NCBI RefSeq assembly: GCF_000260135.1
Contig: NZ_JH651384.1
Span: forward strand, 747,693 to 811,692
Direction of reading: 5' to 3'
DNA: 64,000 nt
Source of the DNA: Thiothrix nivea DSM 5205
GTDB lineage: Bacteria > Pseudomonadota > Gammaproteobacteria > Thiotrichales > Thiotrichaceae
A program made the position numbers and the translations under genes. The notes beneath the pieces were generated by a model that did not search any database, was not told where the DNA came from, and was given only the letters and a program-made list of their open reading frames with translations. Positions 26,317 to 36,355 of the stretch are shown here, piece after piece (position 1 is the stretch's first letter; the number at the start of each line of letters is the position of its first letter).

Positions 26317-29300
26317 ATGCATCTCAGACAAGAGACTTCTCTTTTGTATCTGCCGATCTTCTATTTAATTTTTACTCTTTTCCTCACATTTGTCTATTCA
26401 ACAGCGGCAAAAGCCGCAAGCACGCCTACAACTACAACATCCACGGAAGGGCTGTTTACAGTCGTTCCTTCTCCCAATGTTCAGGTTGATGTTACAGACG
26501 CAGCGTTGCGTAGCCGTACAGTCCAGATAGATGTTGGACAGCTCCTTGGCAAGCAACAGACCACCCTGCCAGCTGATTTGCAACAGGCTACTTCACTAGA
26601 GCAACAGGCAACCATTACCTTGAACCTGTTTGACGATGCTGTGTTTCAGGTCAAAAAAACCAAAACCTATACCAATGATTCCGGCAGTCAGACATGGGTC
26701 GGGGAGGTGGAAAGCCTGCCAGGTAGCACCATCATTTTCGTGATACAGAAAGGTAGTTTTGTGTATGGTGCTGCCGAATTGCCTCGCCGAGGCCAGTTCT
26801 CCATTCGTCCAGTCGGTAATGATATTCATGTGATTGAGCAGATTCGGGACTTGTCGCTGCTTTCCGGGGAAAATGACGCCCGCATTCCGGCAAAGCAAGA
26901 CAATACTGGCCTTATCAAGCCACAAGATTTACCGGTTGAAATTTCCAATGATGACGGCTCCATCATTGATGTTTATGTTGCTTATGATCAGGACTCCAGT
27001 GGTGGTTCTGTCGCTGCCGCAGACGCGCAAGCTTATGCCGAGTTGTTCATTGCCTATACCAACCAAGCTTATGAAAACAGCAATATTAATCAAAGGGTTT
27101 GGCTGGTTGGTAATGTTGATGGCTTTAACTATTCCGATACGGGTTCATTAGATGATGCGCTAACCACAGCAAAAAATGGTGGTATCAATGGTTTACATAG
27201 TAAGCGGGACGAATATCATGCTGACCTTGTAATGTTTTTTACCCCAAGCAGTGGTTCGAGTTGTGGAGGACTGGCTTACCTGCAAACCACTAATGACAAT
27301 GTTGGCTGGCAGAACCTGGGTTTTGGGACTATGAATGGTTGTTCATTTGGTCAGTCAGTTTTTGCGCATGAGCTGGGACATAATATGGGCAGCCGCCATG
27401 ACTGGTATGTCGATAGTGGTACAAGTCCAGCGACAATCGCGCATGGTTATATCGATACCACCAATCGTTTCCGTACCATTATGTCCTATGGAAACCGATG
27501 TTCTGCTTTAGGTATTTCTTGTCCCACCATTGCATACTTCTCCAATCCGGCAGTTAATTATGCAGGGTCTCCAACCGGGGTCGCCAGTGGCACAAGCACA
27601 AGCTGTGCGGAGGGGAGTGCAAACCCAACGGTGGAATGTGATGCGGATAACACGACGAATTTCAACACAAAAGCCGCCATTACCTCACAATTCCGTGATA
27701 GCCGCCTGACCTGGACCGGCGCGGTCAATTCAGATTGGACAAATGCGAATAACTGGACAATCAATGAAGGCGCTCCTGGCGCAACCACTGCGGTTTTTCG
27801 CGCGCCACGCTCCTATGACAATGTTTATATCCCCAGTGGTTTGGGAACCTACCCTACCATTGCTTCAGGCTCCGTAACCGCACGCGAACTAACTATTGCC
27901 AGCGGCGCGACCCTGAACATGAGTGGGGGAACACTCACTGTCGGGTGGAGCTGGAAAGACGCAGGGGGCTTCAATGCGACCGGCGGAACCGTTATCTTCA
28001 GCGGCCCGATTGGCATAGGCATCACATCTTCATCAGCTTTCAACAATGTGCAAATCGGCAGTGGCTCCGACACTAGTGAAGTTACCCTGGAAAGCAATCT
28101 CAATATTGATGGGAATCTTCAGATTAGCGCCGGAGCAACTCTCAACGCCGCCACTTATACGATCAATATTGCCGGTAACTGGAATGACTTGGGCGGTGGG
28201 TTTAACAGGGATACAAGCACCGTCATTTTTGATGGAACAAACCAGAATATTGATGAAACCACCCATACAACCCTGCTAAATGAGAACTTTGATTCTGTTC
28301 CATCAACTTGTGGCTGCGTGAGTAGTGGCCCATCGGGCTGGAACCGTTCAGGAGACGGCTCATCCTTTCTTTTTGGCAGCTCAATAGCTTACCACTGGCA
28401 TGATTCAACCAATGCTTGGCTTTTCACAAACGCATTGAGCCTGAAAACTGGTATTTTATATACCTTCAGTTTTGACTATAAGAAAGGATCGGGAATCAGC
28501 TCCATTGCTGTTCACTACGGCAATACGCAAAATTCAGGTGGAATGAACACGTTAATTGGTTCAATTAATAACTCGAACATTTCCACTGCATTCCAGACCA
28601 CATCATTTAATTTTAGCGTTCCTGCCGATGGTATTTACTACATTGGAATTAACAGCACTCAAACAGGTTATTACAACAAATTTGATAACATCTCACTTGC
28701 GGGAGTTGGCAAGTTGGATTTCCATAATTTAACCATTGGCTCAGGTACGACTACATTCAATGGTGATGTTACGATTGCTAACAACCTGCAAACAGATAAT
28801 GGGGGGCTGGCAGATTTCTCCACCCATACGATTACTGTAGAAGGAACGGTTACCAATAACGGGGGGATTAAGCAAACCAGAACGGCTGCAAATAGCGCTG
28901 TTACCGAGTTTACCCGGATTAGAAATGCTGCCGGTACTGCTGAAAAATACTACGGTATCGACATCGTTCCGAATTCTGGCTCTATGGGCAGCACCACCGT
29001 CGTGGTGCAGGGTAATCAGCAGTGTTCTGCTTCAGGCCCGCCTGCCACGGGGGTTAAACGTTGTTATAGCATAACACCCACCACTAACCAGACAGCGGAT
29101 ATTGGCTTTTATTACCGCAGTGCTGAGAGTAACGGTAATACCGCACCCAATGCCTATATCAATACCGGTGGTGGAACCTGGGTGGCTCAAAACACATCTG
29201 CCCGTGGTGGTAGCGGCGAGGCATTATGGGTGGATAGTTCTGGGATAACCGCTTACGGCTCATTCGCCCTGTCAGACAACGCGGCTGATCAGGATAGTGA

Positions 29301-29622
29301 TGGCAAACCGGATGCCACTGATAATTGCCCAACAATTGCCAATCCCAATCAAGAAAATAACGACAATGATGCACAAGGCGATGTTTGTGACGATGATGAC
29401 GATGATGACGGGATGCCGGATGCCTGGGAAAACCAATACCTGACAGGGTCAAATCCCTTGAACCCATTTGTGAATGATGCTAATGCAGATAATGACGGTG
29501 ATGGCACCAGTAATCTGGAGGAATACCAGCAAGGACGCAATCCTACTGACCCATCAGATGCGACCAGTAATAATGCAGTGAATATCATTCCGATTATTAT
29601 GGAGATGTTGCTAGAGAATTAG
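26317..29622 (+). CDS. Secreted reprolysin-like (M12B-type) zinc metalloprotease
   Basis: From ATG 26317, 1101 residues. This start gives a good signal peptide (MHLRQETSLLYLPIFY then a hydrophobic core ending AAKAAS); in-frame ATGs at 26206 and 26257 would add a polar extension. A propeptide-like region covers about 45-200. The zinc site HELGHNMGSRHD (H351, E352, H355, H361) and a downstream Met-turn (IMSYG) define a metzincin. Repetitive beta-rich segments follow, with two 'TLNMSGGT/ATLNAATYT'-type G8-like stretches. A calcium-binding TSP3-like tail (DQDSDGKPDATDNCP, poly-Asp, DGDGTSNLEEY) ends it, then the motif NIIPIIMEMLLEN. It is 11 bp before the subtilase gene. Confidence 0.88.
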   Translation: MHLRQETSLLYLPIFYLIFTLFLTFVYSTAAKAASTPTTTTSTEGLFTVVPSPNVQVDVTDAALRSRTVQIDVGQLLGKQQTTLPADLQQATSLEQQATITLNLFDDAVFQVKKTKTYTNDSGSQTWVGEVESLPGSTIIFVIQKGSFVYGAAELPRRGQFSIRPVGNDIHVIEQIRDLSLLSGENDARIPAKQDNTGLIKPQDLPVEISNDDGSIIDVYVAYDQDSSGGSVAAADAQAYAELFIAYTNQAYENSNINQRVWLVGNVDGFNYSDTGSLDDALTTAKNGGINGLHSKRDEYHADLVMFFTPSSGSSCGGLAYLQTTNDNVGWQNLGFGTMNGCSFGQSVFAHELGHNMGSRHDWYVDSGTSPATIAHGYIDTTNRFRTIMSYGNRCSALGISCPTIAYFSNPAVNYAGSPTGVASGTSTSCAEGSANPTVECDADNTTNFNTKAAITSQFRDSRLTWTGAVNSDWTNANNWTINEGAPGATTAVFRAPRSYDNVYIPSGLGTYPTIASGSVTARELTIASGATLNMSGGTLTVGWSWKDAGGFNATGGTVIFSGPIGIGITSSSAFNNVQIGSGSDTSEVTLESNLNIDGNLQISAGATLNAATYTINIAGNWNDLGGGFNRDTSTVIFDGTNQNIDETTHTTLLNENFDSVPSTCGCVSSGPSGWNRSGDGSSFLFGSSIAYHWHDSTNAWLFTNALSLKTGILYTFSFDYKKGSGISSIAVHYGNTQNSGGMNTLIGSINNSNISTAFQTTSFNFSVPADGIYYIGINSTQTGYYNKFDNISLAGVGKLDFHNLTIGSGTTTFNGDVTIANNLQTDNGGLADFSTHTITVEGTVTNNGGIKQTRTAANSAVTEFTRIRNAAGTAEKYYGIDIVPNSGSMGSTTVVVQGNQQCSASGPPATGVKRCYSITPTTNQTADIGFYYRSAESNGNTAPNAYINTGGGTWVAQNTSARGGSGEALWVDSSGITAYGSFALSDNAADQDSDGKPDATDNCPTIANPNQENNDNDAQGDVCDDDDDDDGMPDAWENQYLTGSNPLNPFVNDANADNDGDGTSNLEEYQQGRNPTDPSDATSNNAVNIIPIIMEMLLEN

Positions 29623-29633
29623 GCTGTATTCTC

Positions 29634-32219
29634 ATGAAAAAGCGTTTGCCGCCTACCTCTGATTTATTTAAGCAGGTATTGCTACCCTTTATTTTGGTAA
29701 TACCTTGCTTATTAACACTGGCATATGCCTCCGCCTCGCCGGATGAAACCGGCAATGTCACCGAAGCAGTTTTCGGGCAAAAAACACCTTTCCCCAAAGG
29801 TAAGGTGAAATCACGCCCCAATACACCTGCCAATACAGCGGTTGGCCAGCTTGCTGACAAGGAATTCTACTACTACCGGCAGGATGGCTCCCTGGTTCAA
29901 TTTAGCCGCAAGGATGACCTGCACGTATTGGTAAACCCTCCCGGTAAAGTCATTATCAATACTGCTGCGCCTGGCATCCTCTCACAACACGCCAACGATA
30001 TTTATCTGGAAAAAAACACGGCTTTCACCCATGAACTGGTATTCACCCCAAAATCCCCCGTAAATCGGGACAAGTTATTCGCCGATATGCAAGAAATTGC
30101 CGGAACAGGCGCATTCATCTCACCGGTCTTACAGGCTGATAAACACAAAGCTAGCCCAGAGATTGCAGTGAGCCGTGGCATCATCGTGCACTTGGTGGAA
30201 AGCACCCATGAGACTGAAGGATTGGCAGTACTGCAAAATCATCCCGAGATCATGACAATAACACCCCTGAGATTTTCCAACCGGGAGTACCAATTGACAT
30301 TGGGGGATGATGTTGCGGATGCTGCCGCTGTATTCCGGCTGACCAGGGAACTGGCACAACTGGATTTCATCCAATGGGCAGAACCTTTGCTGTTGGCTCC
30401 ACCGGTCAGCATGGGCTTTATGCCTAATGATCCCCTTTTCCCGGAACAATGGCATTTACACAATACTGGCCAAAACGGTGCCCTGCCAGATGCTGATATT
30501 GATGCCCCGGAAGGCTGGGAAATCAGCCAGGGCAACAATACAGTCATTGCCATTATCGACGACAGTATCCAGACCAGCCACCCCGACCTGCCCATCTGGC
30601 ACAACCCTGGGGAAAGTGGCGACGGAAAAGAGTTGAATGGCCTTGATGATGATGGTAACGGCTACATTGACGATTACCAAGGCTGGGATTTTTTTTCCCG
30701 CGACAACGACCCAAGCCCCAATGCATCATCGGAGATCCATGGCACTGCGGTCGCTGGTGTAGCCGGGGCACGGGGAAACAATGGGCAAGGTGTCACCGGG
30801 AGTGCGGTTAATGCCGAAATTTTGCCTTTGCGTTGGGGCTATGACTGTACTGACCTGGCCAATACATTGCGTTACGCAGGTAAATACGCTGACGTAGCGA
30901 GCAATAGCTGGAGTGTAGGCGGTTGTGAAAATACGCTGGATTCAGCGATTGCGGATGTCGTAAACGGCACTATTAGCGGTGCACGCCGGGGCAACAAAGG
31001 TGTACCCCTGCTGTTTGCCACCGGAAACGATGCCAGTGGATGGGTGAAATTCAATCTAGCTAATCTGACGGCTGGCGAACATGTATTTGAGTGGGTGTTC
31101 TCCAACGATACCGATATTACCCAAGGGTATAACACAGTATGGCTGGACGATATTACCTGGCCGGGTGGTGAAGTAAGCAATTTTGAAAATGCCATAACAG
31201 GCACTACACCCGCCGGTTTCAACACGACTGGCGATTCAGCCTGGACGGTCGTGCAGGATGGCGTACATGCGCGTGGTGCTGTAGGCAAATCCATCAAAGC
31301 CGGGAATATTTCCAGCAACCAAAGTACCCACCTGCATACCACCCGCAACATTCCGGCGGGGGAACTCAGTTACTGGGTTTGGGTGTCATCGGAAATGAAC
31401 TATGACTATTTCAAGTTTTATGTGGATGGCAGCCTGACACACCAATATACGCCAGGGCAATACGGCCATCACAATGCAGTTGCCTACCCGGCCTCCAACC
31501 CTGACACCATTGCCGTGGGGGCAAGCACAGATGGTGCCATCAGCGGGCTGGAAGAGCGCGCCTACTATAGCCAGTTCGGCCCGGAACTGGATGTGGTTGC
31601 CCCTTCCAGCAACCAGAACCAGCGTATCACCACCACCGACCGGGTTGCGGCAAGTGGCTACTCGACTGGTGAATACACAAGCAATTTTGGTGGTACTTCG
31701 GCGGCCACCCCCCTGGTTGCTGGTGTCGTGGCTGACCTTATCGCTTTCGACCCAAACCTGACGGCTGCCAGCATCCGGGAAGTATTACATAGTACTGCTG
31801 AAAAGATAGGCCCTTACCCCTACGTGAATGGCCGCAATGACTACTATGGCCATGGGCGCATCAACCTGTTCCATGCCTTGCAATCATTGGACAACGATGG
31901 CGACCTCATCCCAGACAGCACGGATACAGACGATGATGATGATGGGATGCCAGATACATGGGAAGAAGCCAATGGCTTAAACAAAAATTTTGCTGCCGAT
32001 GCTGACGAAGATGCAGATGGTGACGGGTTGACCAATGTGGAGGAATACCAGCATGGCACACACCCCCATATGCCTGACAGCGACAATGACGGTATGGATG
32101 ACAAAGACGAGCTGGATGCAGGCCACGACCCTACAAATCCGGTGGATGGGATGATGAACGATGATGCAAGAAAGATCCTGCCTATCATCGTGGAATTATT
32201 GCTTCGAGAATTCAAGTAA
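29634..32219 (+). CDS. Secreted subtilisin-like (S8) serine protease
   Basis: An 861-residue protein with a signal peptide (about 1-34), a prodomain-like region, and a subtilase domain from about residue 270. Catalytic triad: D309 (AIIDDSIQTSHPDL), H369 (IHGTAVAGV) and S689 (GGTSAATPLVAG). Between H and S a beta-sandwich of about 150 residues is inserted (around 460-610, WVKFNLANLTAGEHVFEW onward). The C-terminus has three TSP3-like Asp-rich repeats (DNDGDLIPD, DEDADGDGLTNVEEY, DSDNDGMDDKDE) and the end motif KILPIIVELLLREFK. The 11-bp gap suggests cotranscription with the metalloprotease. Its 3' end abuts IS30. Confidence 0.92.
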   Translation: MKKRLPPTSDLFKQVLLPFILVIPCLLTLAYASASPDETGNVTEAVFGQKTPFPKGKVKSRPNTPANTAVGQLADKEFYYYRQDGSLVQFSRKDDLHVLVNPPGKVIINTAAPGILSQHANDIYLEKNTAFTHELVFTPKSPVNRDKLFADMQEIAGTGAFISPVLQADKHKASPEIAVSRGIIVHLVESTHETEGLAVLQNHPEIMTITPLRFSNREYQLTLGDDVADAAAVFRLTRELAQLDFIQWAEPLLLAPPVSMGFMPNDPLFPEQWHLHNTGQNGALPDADIDAPEGWEISQGNNTVIAIIDDSIQTSHPDLPIWHNPGESGDGKELNGLDDDGNGYIDDYQGWDFFSRDNDPSPNASSEIHGTAVAGVAGARGNNGQGVTGSAVNAEILPLRWGYDCTDLANTLRYAGKYADVASNSWSVGGCENTLDSAIADVVNGTISGARRGNKGVPLLFATGNDASGWVKFNLANLTAGEHVFEWVFSNDTDITQGYNTVWLDDITWPGGEVSNFENAITGTTPAGFNTTGDSAWTVVQDGVHARGAVGKSIKAGNISSNQSTHLHTTRNIPAGELSYWVWVSSEMNYDYFKFYVDGSLTHQYTPGQYGHHNAVAYPASNPDTIAVGASTDGAISGLEERAYYSQFGPELDVVAPSSNQNQRITTTDRVAASGYSTGEYTSNFGGTSAATPLVAGVVADLIAFDPNLTAASIREVLHSTAEKIGPYPYVNGRNDYYGHGRINLFHALQSLDNDGDLIPDSTDTDDDDDGMPDTWEEANGLNKNFAADADEDADGDGLTNVEEYQHGTHPHMPDSDNDGMDDKDELDAGHDPTNPVDGMMNDDARKILPIIVELLLREFK

Positions 32220-32489
32220 TAAGTGCATAACCCAGTAACTTTTCAGCGTCGACGCCTGCCAGTTCACGGAACACCTCGTAAGGCGTCCTGAACCCCAAGC
32301 ACTTCCTTGGCCTGTTATTGAGTTTATGTACAGCCTCCAACACCTGTCGAGTCGTCACGTCCACCAATCCCATTGCTTTAGGGAAGTATTGGCGTAACAG
32401 CCCATTGGCATTCTCATTTTGCCCGCGCCCCCACGAATGGTAGGGCTTGGCGAAATACGTTTTGCACTCAATAGCTTGGGCAACTTGCT

Positions 32490-32497
32490 CATGTTTG
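32490..32497. repeat. 8-bp target duplication of the nested IS66 (left copy)
   Basis: CATGTTTG at 32490-32497 is repeated at 34984-34991 directly outside the IS66 ends. An 8-bp duplication is the IS66 norm, so this marks a clean transposition into IS30. Confidence 0.92.
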
Positions 32498-32517
32498 GTA
32501 AGCGCCGTTAAATCGCC

Positions 32518-34143
32518 CTACTTGCCCTTGTCAAAAAAAGGGACTTTTTTCGCACATTTCTCCAGCGGCACATTCCATGGCAGGAGGGCCTCCCATTTTT
32601 CCAGGGTGTCGGCCTGGGCGATATGCTCCAGCAGATAGCGGATATAGGCATACGGTTCGAGGCCGTTGGCCTTGGCGGTTTCAATCAGGGAATAACAGGC
32701 GGCGCTGGCGCGCGCGCCATGCGGGGTGTCGGCAAACAGCCAGGCTTTGCGGCCCACGGCAAAGGGGCGGATGGCGTTCTCCGCCAGCACATTGCTGATA
32801 TGCAGGTCGCCGCGTTGGCAGTAGCCACTCAGGTATTCCCACTGGTTGAGGCAGTATTCCATCGCCTTGCGGGTGAGGCCGCCTTTCATCACCTTGCCGA
32901 CCTGCGTTTCCAGCCAGGTTTTCAGTTCGTTGAGCAGGGGCACGCTCAACTGCTGGCGCAGGCGGTATTTCTCCGCCGTGTCCAGACCCTTGATGTTGTC
33001 CTCGATGCGGTAGAGCCTGCGGATCATGCCCAGGGCAATATCCGCCAGGGTGGGTTTGCCACGGGCCTGTTTGCCGCCCGCCGCCTTGACGGCCTCCACG
33101 AACTTGCGGCGGGCATGGTCCCAGCAGCCAATGCGGGTGATGGCGTTGTTGCGGCACACGGCGGCGTAACCGGAATAGCCGTCGGCCTGGAAAATGCCGT
33201 GGAAGTCCATCAGTAGGCGTTCGGGGACGCTCCCCGCCCGGCTGGGGTCGTATTCAAACAAGACCGCCACCTGGTTCGGCGGGCCGCCCCGCACCACCCA
33301 CATCCATTTGTCGGCCTGGGCGGTTTTTGCCGTCCTCCTTCAGCACCTGGATGCGGGTTTCATCGCCTTGCAGGTAAGCGCCGCTGTTCTGGGTTTCGCG
33401 CAGCAGGTTGAGCAGGGGTTTGAAGCTGTCCTCCAGACGGATGATCCAGTGGGCCATGCTGCTGCGGCTGAGTTCCGCGCCGTGGCGTTTGAAAATGCCC
33501 TCCAGGCGGTACAGGGGCAGGCCATCGGCGTATTTGGCGATGATGACCTGCGTCAGCAGGTTGAGGCTGGCATGGCATTTGCCCAACGGATGGGGCGGAC
33601 GGGCGGCGGCGACCAGCGTTGGCCCGCCATCTGCCGTTGCCGGGGCGGGATCCTGGCTGGCCCCGGCGGCAAACACGGCTTTTTCCTGCCAGTATTCCAG
33701 CACCACCAGTTGCGCCGGGATGTAGTCCAGCTCTTCCTTGACCTTGGTGAAAAACGTGCGGGTCGCCCCGGCTTTTCCGCATCACCCAACAACAGCTCCA
33801 CCCGTTGGCGCTTCAGCCCGGGCGGGAAGCCGCGCTGGCGTTGGCTGGGGCGGGGCCTGGCGGGTTCCGCCTCCGGCAGTCGTCCGGCGATGTCCTCCAG
33901 CGCGGTTGCCAACTCGGCTTCATCAAACAGGTCAATCTGGAAGGGGAGCTTTTCAGACTGGGCGCTAAACCGCTGTATTTTGGCCAGGCGCAGCATTTCT
34001 TCCAGGAGCTGGATATGGTGGTCACGCTGTTTCAGGACGGCGGCAAATTCCGCCTCTTGCTGCGCCAGCAACTGGCGCAGGCGGGCAGCGTCCAGGTCGC
34101 TATGGGATGTGGTTTTGGGGGCTGGCGGCGGTGCTAAATCCAT
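32518..34143 (-). pseudogene. IS66 transposase TnpC, two frameshifts
   Basis: The gene starts at 34143 (MDLAPPPAPKTTSHSDLD) with a coiled coil and RFSAQSEKLP (IS66 leucine-zipper/zinc-ribbon leader). It shifts frame near 33770 to LEYWQEKAVFAAGASQDP and KYADGLPLYRLEGIFKRHG, and again near 33325 (a T5 run) to the C-terminal DDE portion: ADGYSGYAAVCRNN, IGCWDHARRKFVEA and ENAIRPFAVGRKAWLF. About 540 codons in total, normal for TnpC. All parts are present but cannot be read as one protein. Confidence 0.88.
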
Positions 34144-34178
34144 GGGTTAAATGATAACAAAATCATCAGGATAAGTCG

Positions 34179-34548
34179 CTAAAACAGCGCCCCGTAGCAC
34201 AACTTTTTATGCCCTTTGAGCAGGCTGATGTCATAACCGTCCAGCAGCCAGTTGATCTGCTGGGCCGTCAGCGCCATCACCCCGCCATCCCCCCGTTTGC
34301 GGCCAATGGAACTTCTCTTCCGCCAGGGCTTTGTAATACAGCACAAAGCCATTGTCTTCCCAATACAGGCATTTGATTTTCGTGCGCTGGCGGTTGGTGA
34401 AGGCGTACAGCGCCCCGGCAAACGGGTCGTGGCCCAATTCCTGCGCCACGATCGCCGCCAGCCCCTGGGCGGCCTTGCGGAAATCAATGGGCGGGCGGTA
34501 AAGGTAAATGTCCGGCATCTCCCCGGCGGGGCGGAAATAACGGGCCAT
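34179..34548 (-). pseudogene. IS66 accessory protein TnpB, one frameshift
   Basis: It starts MARYFRPAGEMPDIYLYRPP (ATG 34548, overlapping the tnpA stop) and has the TnpB core IDFRKAAQGLAAIVAQELGHDPF, YAFTNRQRTKIKCLYWEDNGF. At a C6 run near 34290-34300 the frame changes; the real end (VMALTAQQINWLLDGYD, to 34179) is in another frame. Confidence 0.88.
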
Positions 34549-34895
34549 TACAACTGCCCCAGCAACCGGCGCAGCAAGGCCACATTGCCGGGGTGGATAT
34601 TCCTGATCACCAGGCCATTCGGCAGGGACAGCTCCAGGCCATCGCCCGTCCGGGCGTCTGTCCCCGGCTGCGCCGGGCGGACAGTCACGAAACCGGAAGG
34701 CTCTGGCAATACCGGGCGTTTGCCATCCCCGGGCGGCTTGCCCGCCGTACCGCATAATTTGCGCCGCCAGTAGACAAAGCCGTGGTAACTCAACTGTTCC
34801 TGTTCACAATACTGGACTCCGGAAAGGCCGGAGGACTGGAAGCGTTGGAGCTGGGCTTGCCAGTACGCCAGACGCCCATCTTGACCTGGATTCAT
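34548..34895 (-). CDS. tnpA: IS66 accessory protein TnpA
   Basis: A 115-residue IS66 TnpA-type protein: WQAQLQRFQSSGLSGVQYCEQEQLS and FVYWRRKLC are its HTH-like region, ending with LPNGLVIRNIHPGN and LLRRLLGQL. It is intact and its stop overlaps tnpB by one base (TAATG). It is needed for IS66 transposition together with TnpB and TnpC, which are both broken here. Confidence 0.88.
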   Translation of the reverse strand: MNPGQDGRLAYWQAQLQRFQSSGLSGVQYCEQEQLSYHGFVYWRRKLCGTAGKPPGDGKRPVLPEPSGFVTVRPAQPGTDARTGDGLELSLPNGLVIRNIHPGNVALLRRLLGQL

Positions 34896-35803
34896 CGTGT
34901 TCTCCCATGCAATCTGTTGCTGATGGGCTGAGTGTCCGGGATTACGTGGGGCGCTGAAAGGAGGGGGATTTAGAAGCGCTTACCATGTTTGGCAAACTCT
35001 TTGCCGTTATCGAAGGTGAGCGTGTGTACCCACTCCTTGAAGCCGGACAGCAAGGTGATAATGCTGCCCGTCACGGCTTCAGCAGTCTTGTTCTCCACGG
35101 GAAATGCCAGACGTAGCTTGGATTTGCGTCCGTCCAGCGTCACCAATGCACCTTGGTGTCCCTTGCCGATCATGGTGTCCGCTTCCCAGTCGCCTAGCCG
35201 TTCACGTTGGTTGGCGACCTCTGGACACCCATCAATGTCCACCCGGTTGGGGATGCCTTTGACACTGCCAGTGCGGCGACCATAACGCTGGCGGTATTTC
35301 TTCGCATGGCGGCGCAGGTTCAAGTACAGCTTGCCACCCGCACGTTTATCCTTCAGCACCTGCTGGTAGATGGTTTCAGGGCAGACAGCCGTCTTGCCTT
35401 CTTCTTTCAGTCCGCCGCTGATCTGTTCGGGGCTCCATTGCTGTTCCAGTAGCGTACTGATGCTGCCCGCCAGTTCCGGGGTCAACCTGACCCGCTTTGG
35501 GTTTGTCCGCGTGGCGTTGCTGCGCTTTGGCGTGCGCTTGCTTATGCCGGTAGCCGCGTGCCCCCCGGTTGCGGGTCAGTTCACGGCTGACCGTCGATTG
35601 GCTGCGCACCAATGCTTTCGCTATGGCCGTCGTCGAATCACCCATCTTGTGCCGTGTTTCGATATAATGCCTCTCCTCAGAGGTAAGCTGTGTGTAAGCC
35701 ATGAAGCTCTCCCGTCAGTGGTTTTTCGGGATGCTTTTTACCACATCTTGCCTCTGACCTGATGAAGAAAGCCGCATCCCGTCTCGATTAACGGGTTATG
35801 CAC

Positions 35804-36181
35804 TTATGATACGAATTCGCCTGTTTCAAGGCGTTCCAGTATTTGATAAATTGAGATCGCTTGTTTGGCCTCTTTCGCAGGTGTTTTTCGTGTGGATTTT
35901 AAGAAGGCATGGATCATGACTAAATTTCCATCCTTGGATCGGGCAAACAGTACCCTGGCTGATTCTTGATCGCTGTCAACCCTGAGTTTGTAGATAGTGC
36001 CCTTGTAGTTCCAGATTCTTGAGTTCAGTGTTTTGAGCTGTTTGCTATGATAAACATCGCCATGCTGCGTATAAGATTGAAATTTATCGTGTATCTTGCT
36101 GCGAAGCTCCTCTGATATTCCATTGAGAAAAATATATAAAGGGCGGGTATTATCATTTTCCTTGGGTAGCAGTATCTTCAT
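35804..36181 (-). CDS. HigB/Gp49-like (RelE superfamily) toxin, end cut by IS30
   Basis: A 125-residue protein in AT-rich DNA. SKIHDKFQSYTQHGDVYHSKQLKTL, IWNYKGTIYKLRVDSDQESARVLFARS and VMIHAFLKSTRKTPAKEAKQAI form the phage Gp49-like/HigB toxin pattern, an RNase that cuts mRNA at the ribosome. Its stop codon (35804-35806) is made by IS30 end bases, so the C-terminus is altered. The antitoxin gene, normally immediately downstream, is absent: IS30 and then the subtilase follow. A toxin without antitoxin should be weak, silent or neutralised from elsewhere. Confidence 0.8.
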   Translation of the reverse strand: MKILLPKENDNTRPLYIFLNGISEELRSKIHDKFQSYTQHGDVYHSKQLKTLNSRIWNYKGTIYKLRVDSDQESARVLFARSKDGNLVMIHAFLKSTRKTPAKEAKQAISIYQILERLETGEFVS

Positions 36182-36355
36182 AAGTTTTTTGATTAGCAGT
36201 TGCTTCTTTCCAAATCCAAACCATCAGCCAAAGTGAAGCCTGAAGCAATTTGTCGACCTCAGTTCAAATTCTATCCTTTCCTAGTCATTTCCCGAAGATT
36301 GTACGCATAGTTGGGGTAGGGTGTTACACATCCCAATAATTTTCTGTCTTCTTGC

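Larger units (their letters stand above)
32498..34983 (-). mobile_element. IS66-family insertion sequence inside IS30
   Basis: 2486 bp with GTAAGCG ends, the IS66 hallmark; the inverted repeats read GTAAGCGCCGTTAAATCGCC and GTAAGCGCTTCTAAATCCCC. It carries tnpA, tnpB and tnpC in the standard order on the minus strand. Intact target duplication shows that the insertion is recent compared with the frame damage of its genes. Confidence 0.92.
32212..35702 (-). pseudogene. IS30-family transposase, split by IS66 and frameshifted
   Basis: The N-terminal part starts at 35702 (MAYTQLTSEERHYIETR, helix-turn-helix) and shifts frame near 35500 to continue LTPELAGSISTLLEQQWSPEQI through GDWEADTMIGKGHQ and TFDNGKEFAKH. 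There IS66 interrupts. The rest resumes below 32490 as EQVAQAIECKTYFAKPYHSW-GRG and ends with LGFRTPYEVF and a stop at 32212-32214, just outside the element. Removing IS66 and one 8-bp repeat restores TFDNGKEFAKHEQVAQAIE exactly. Two independent lesions mean no active enzyme. Confidence 0.9.
32221..35805 (-). mobile_element. IS30-family insertion sequence carrying a nested IS66
   Basis: The outer ends AAGTGCATAACCC (32221) and GGGTTATGCACTT (to 35805) are inverted repeats. Without IS66 and its duplicated 8 bp, the element is 1091 bp, normal for IS30. AT flanks both ends, so a 2-bp duplication is possible. It inserted between the subtilase stop and the HigB-like gene. Confidence 0.85.

Noticed and set aside
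24627-35805. Composite transposon made of ISAzo13 copy 2 and IS30 around the proteases
   Set aside because: The flanking elements belong to different families, so they could not mobilise the segment together.
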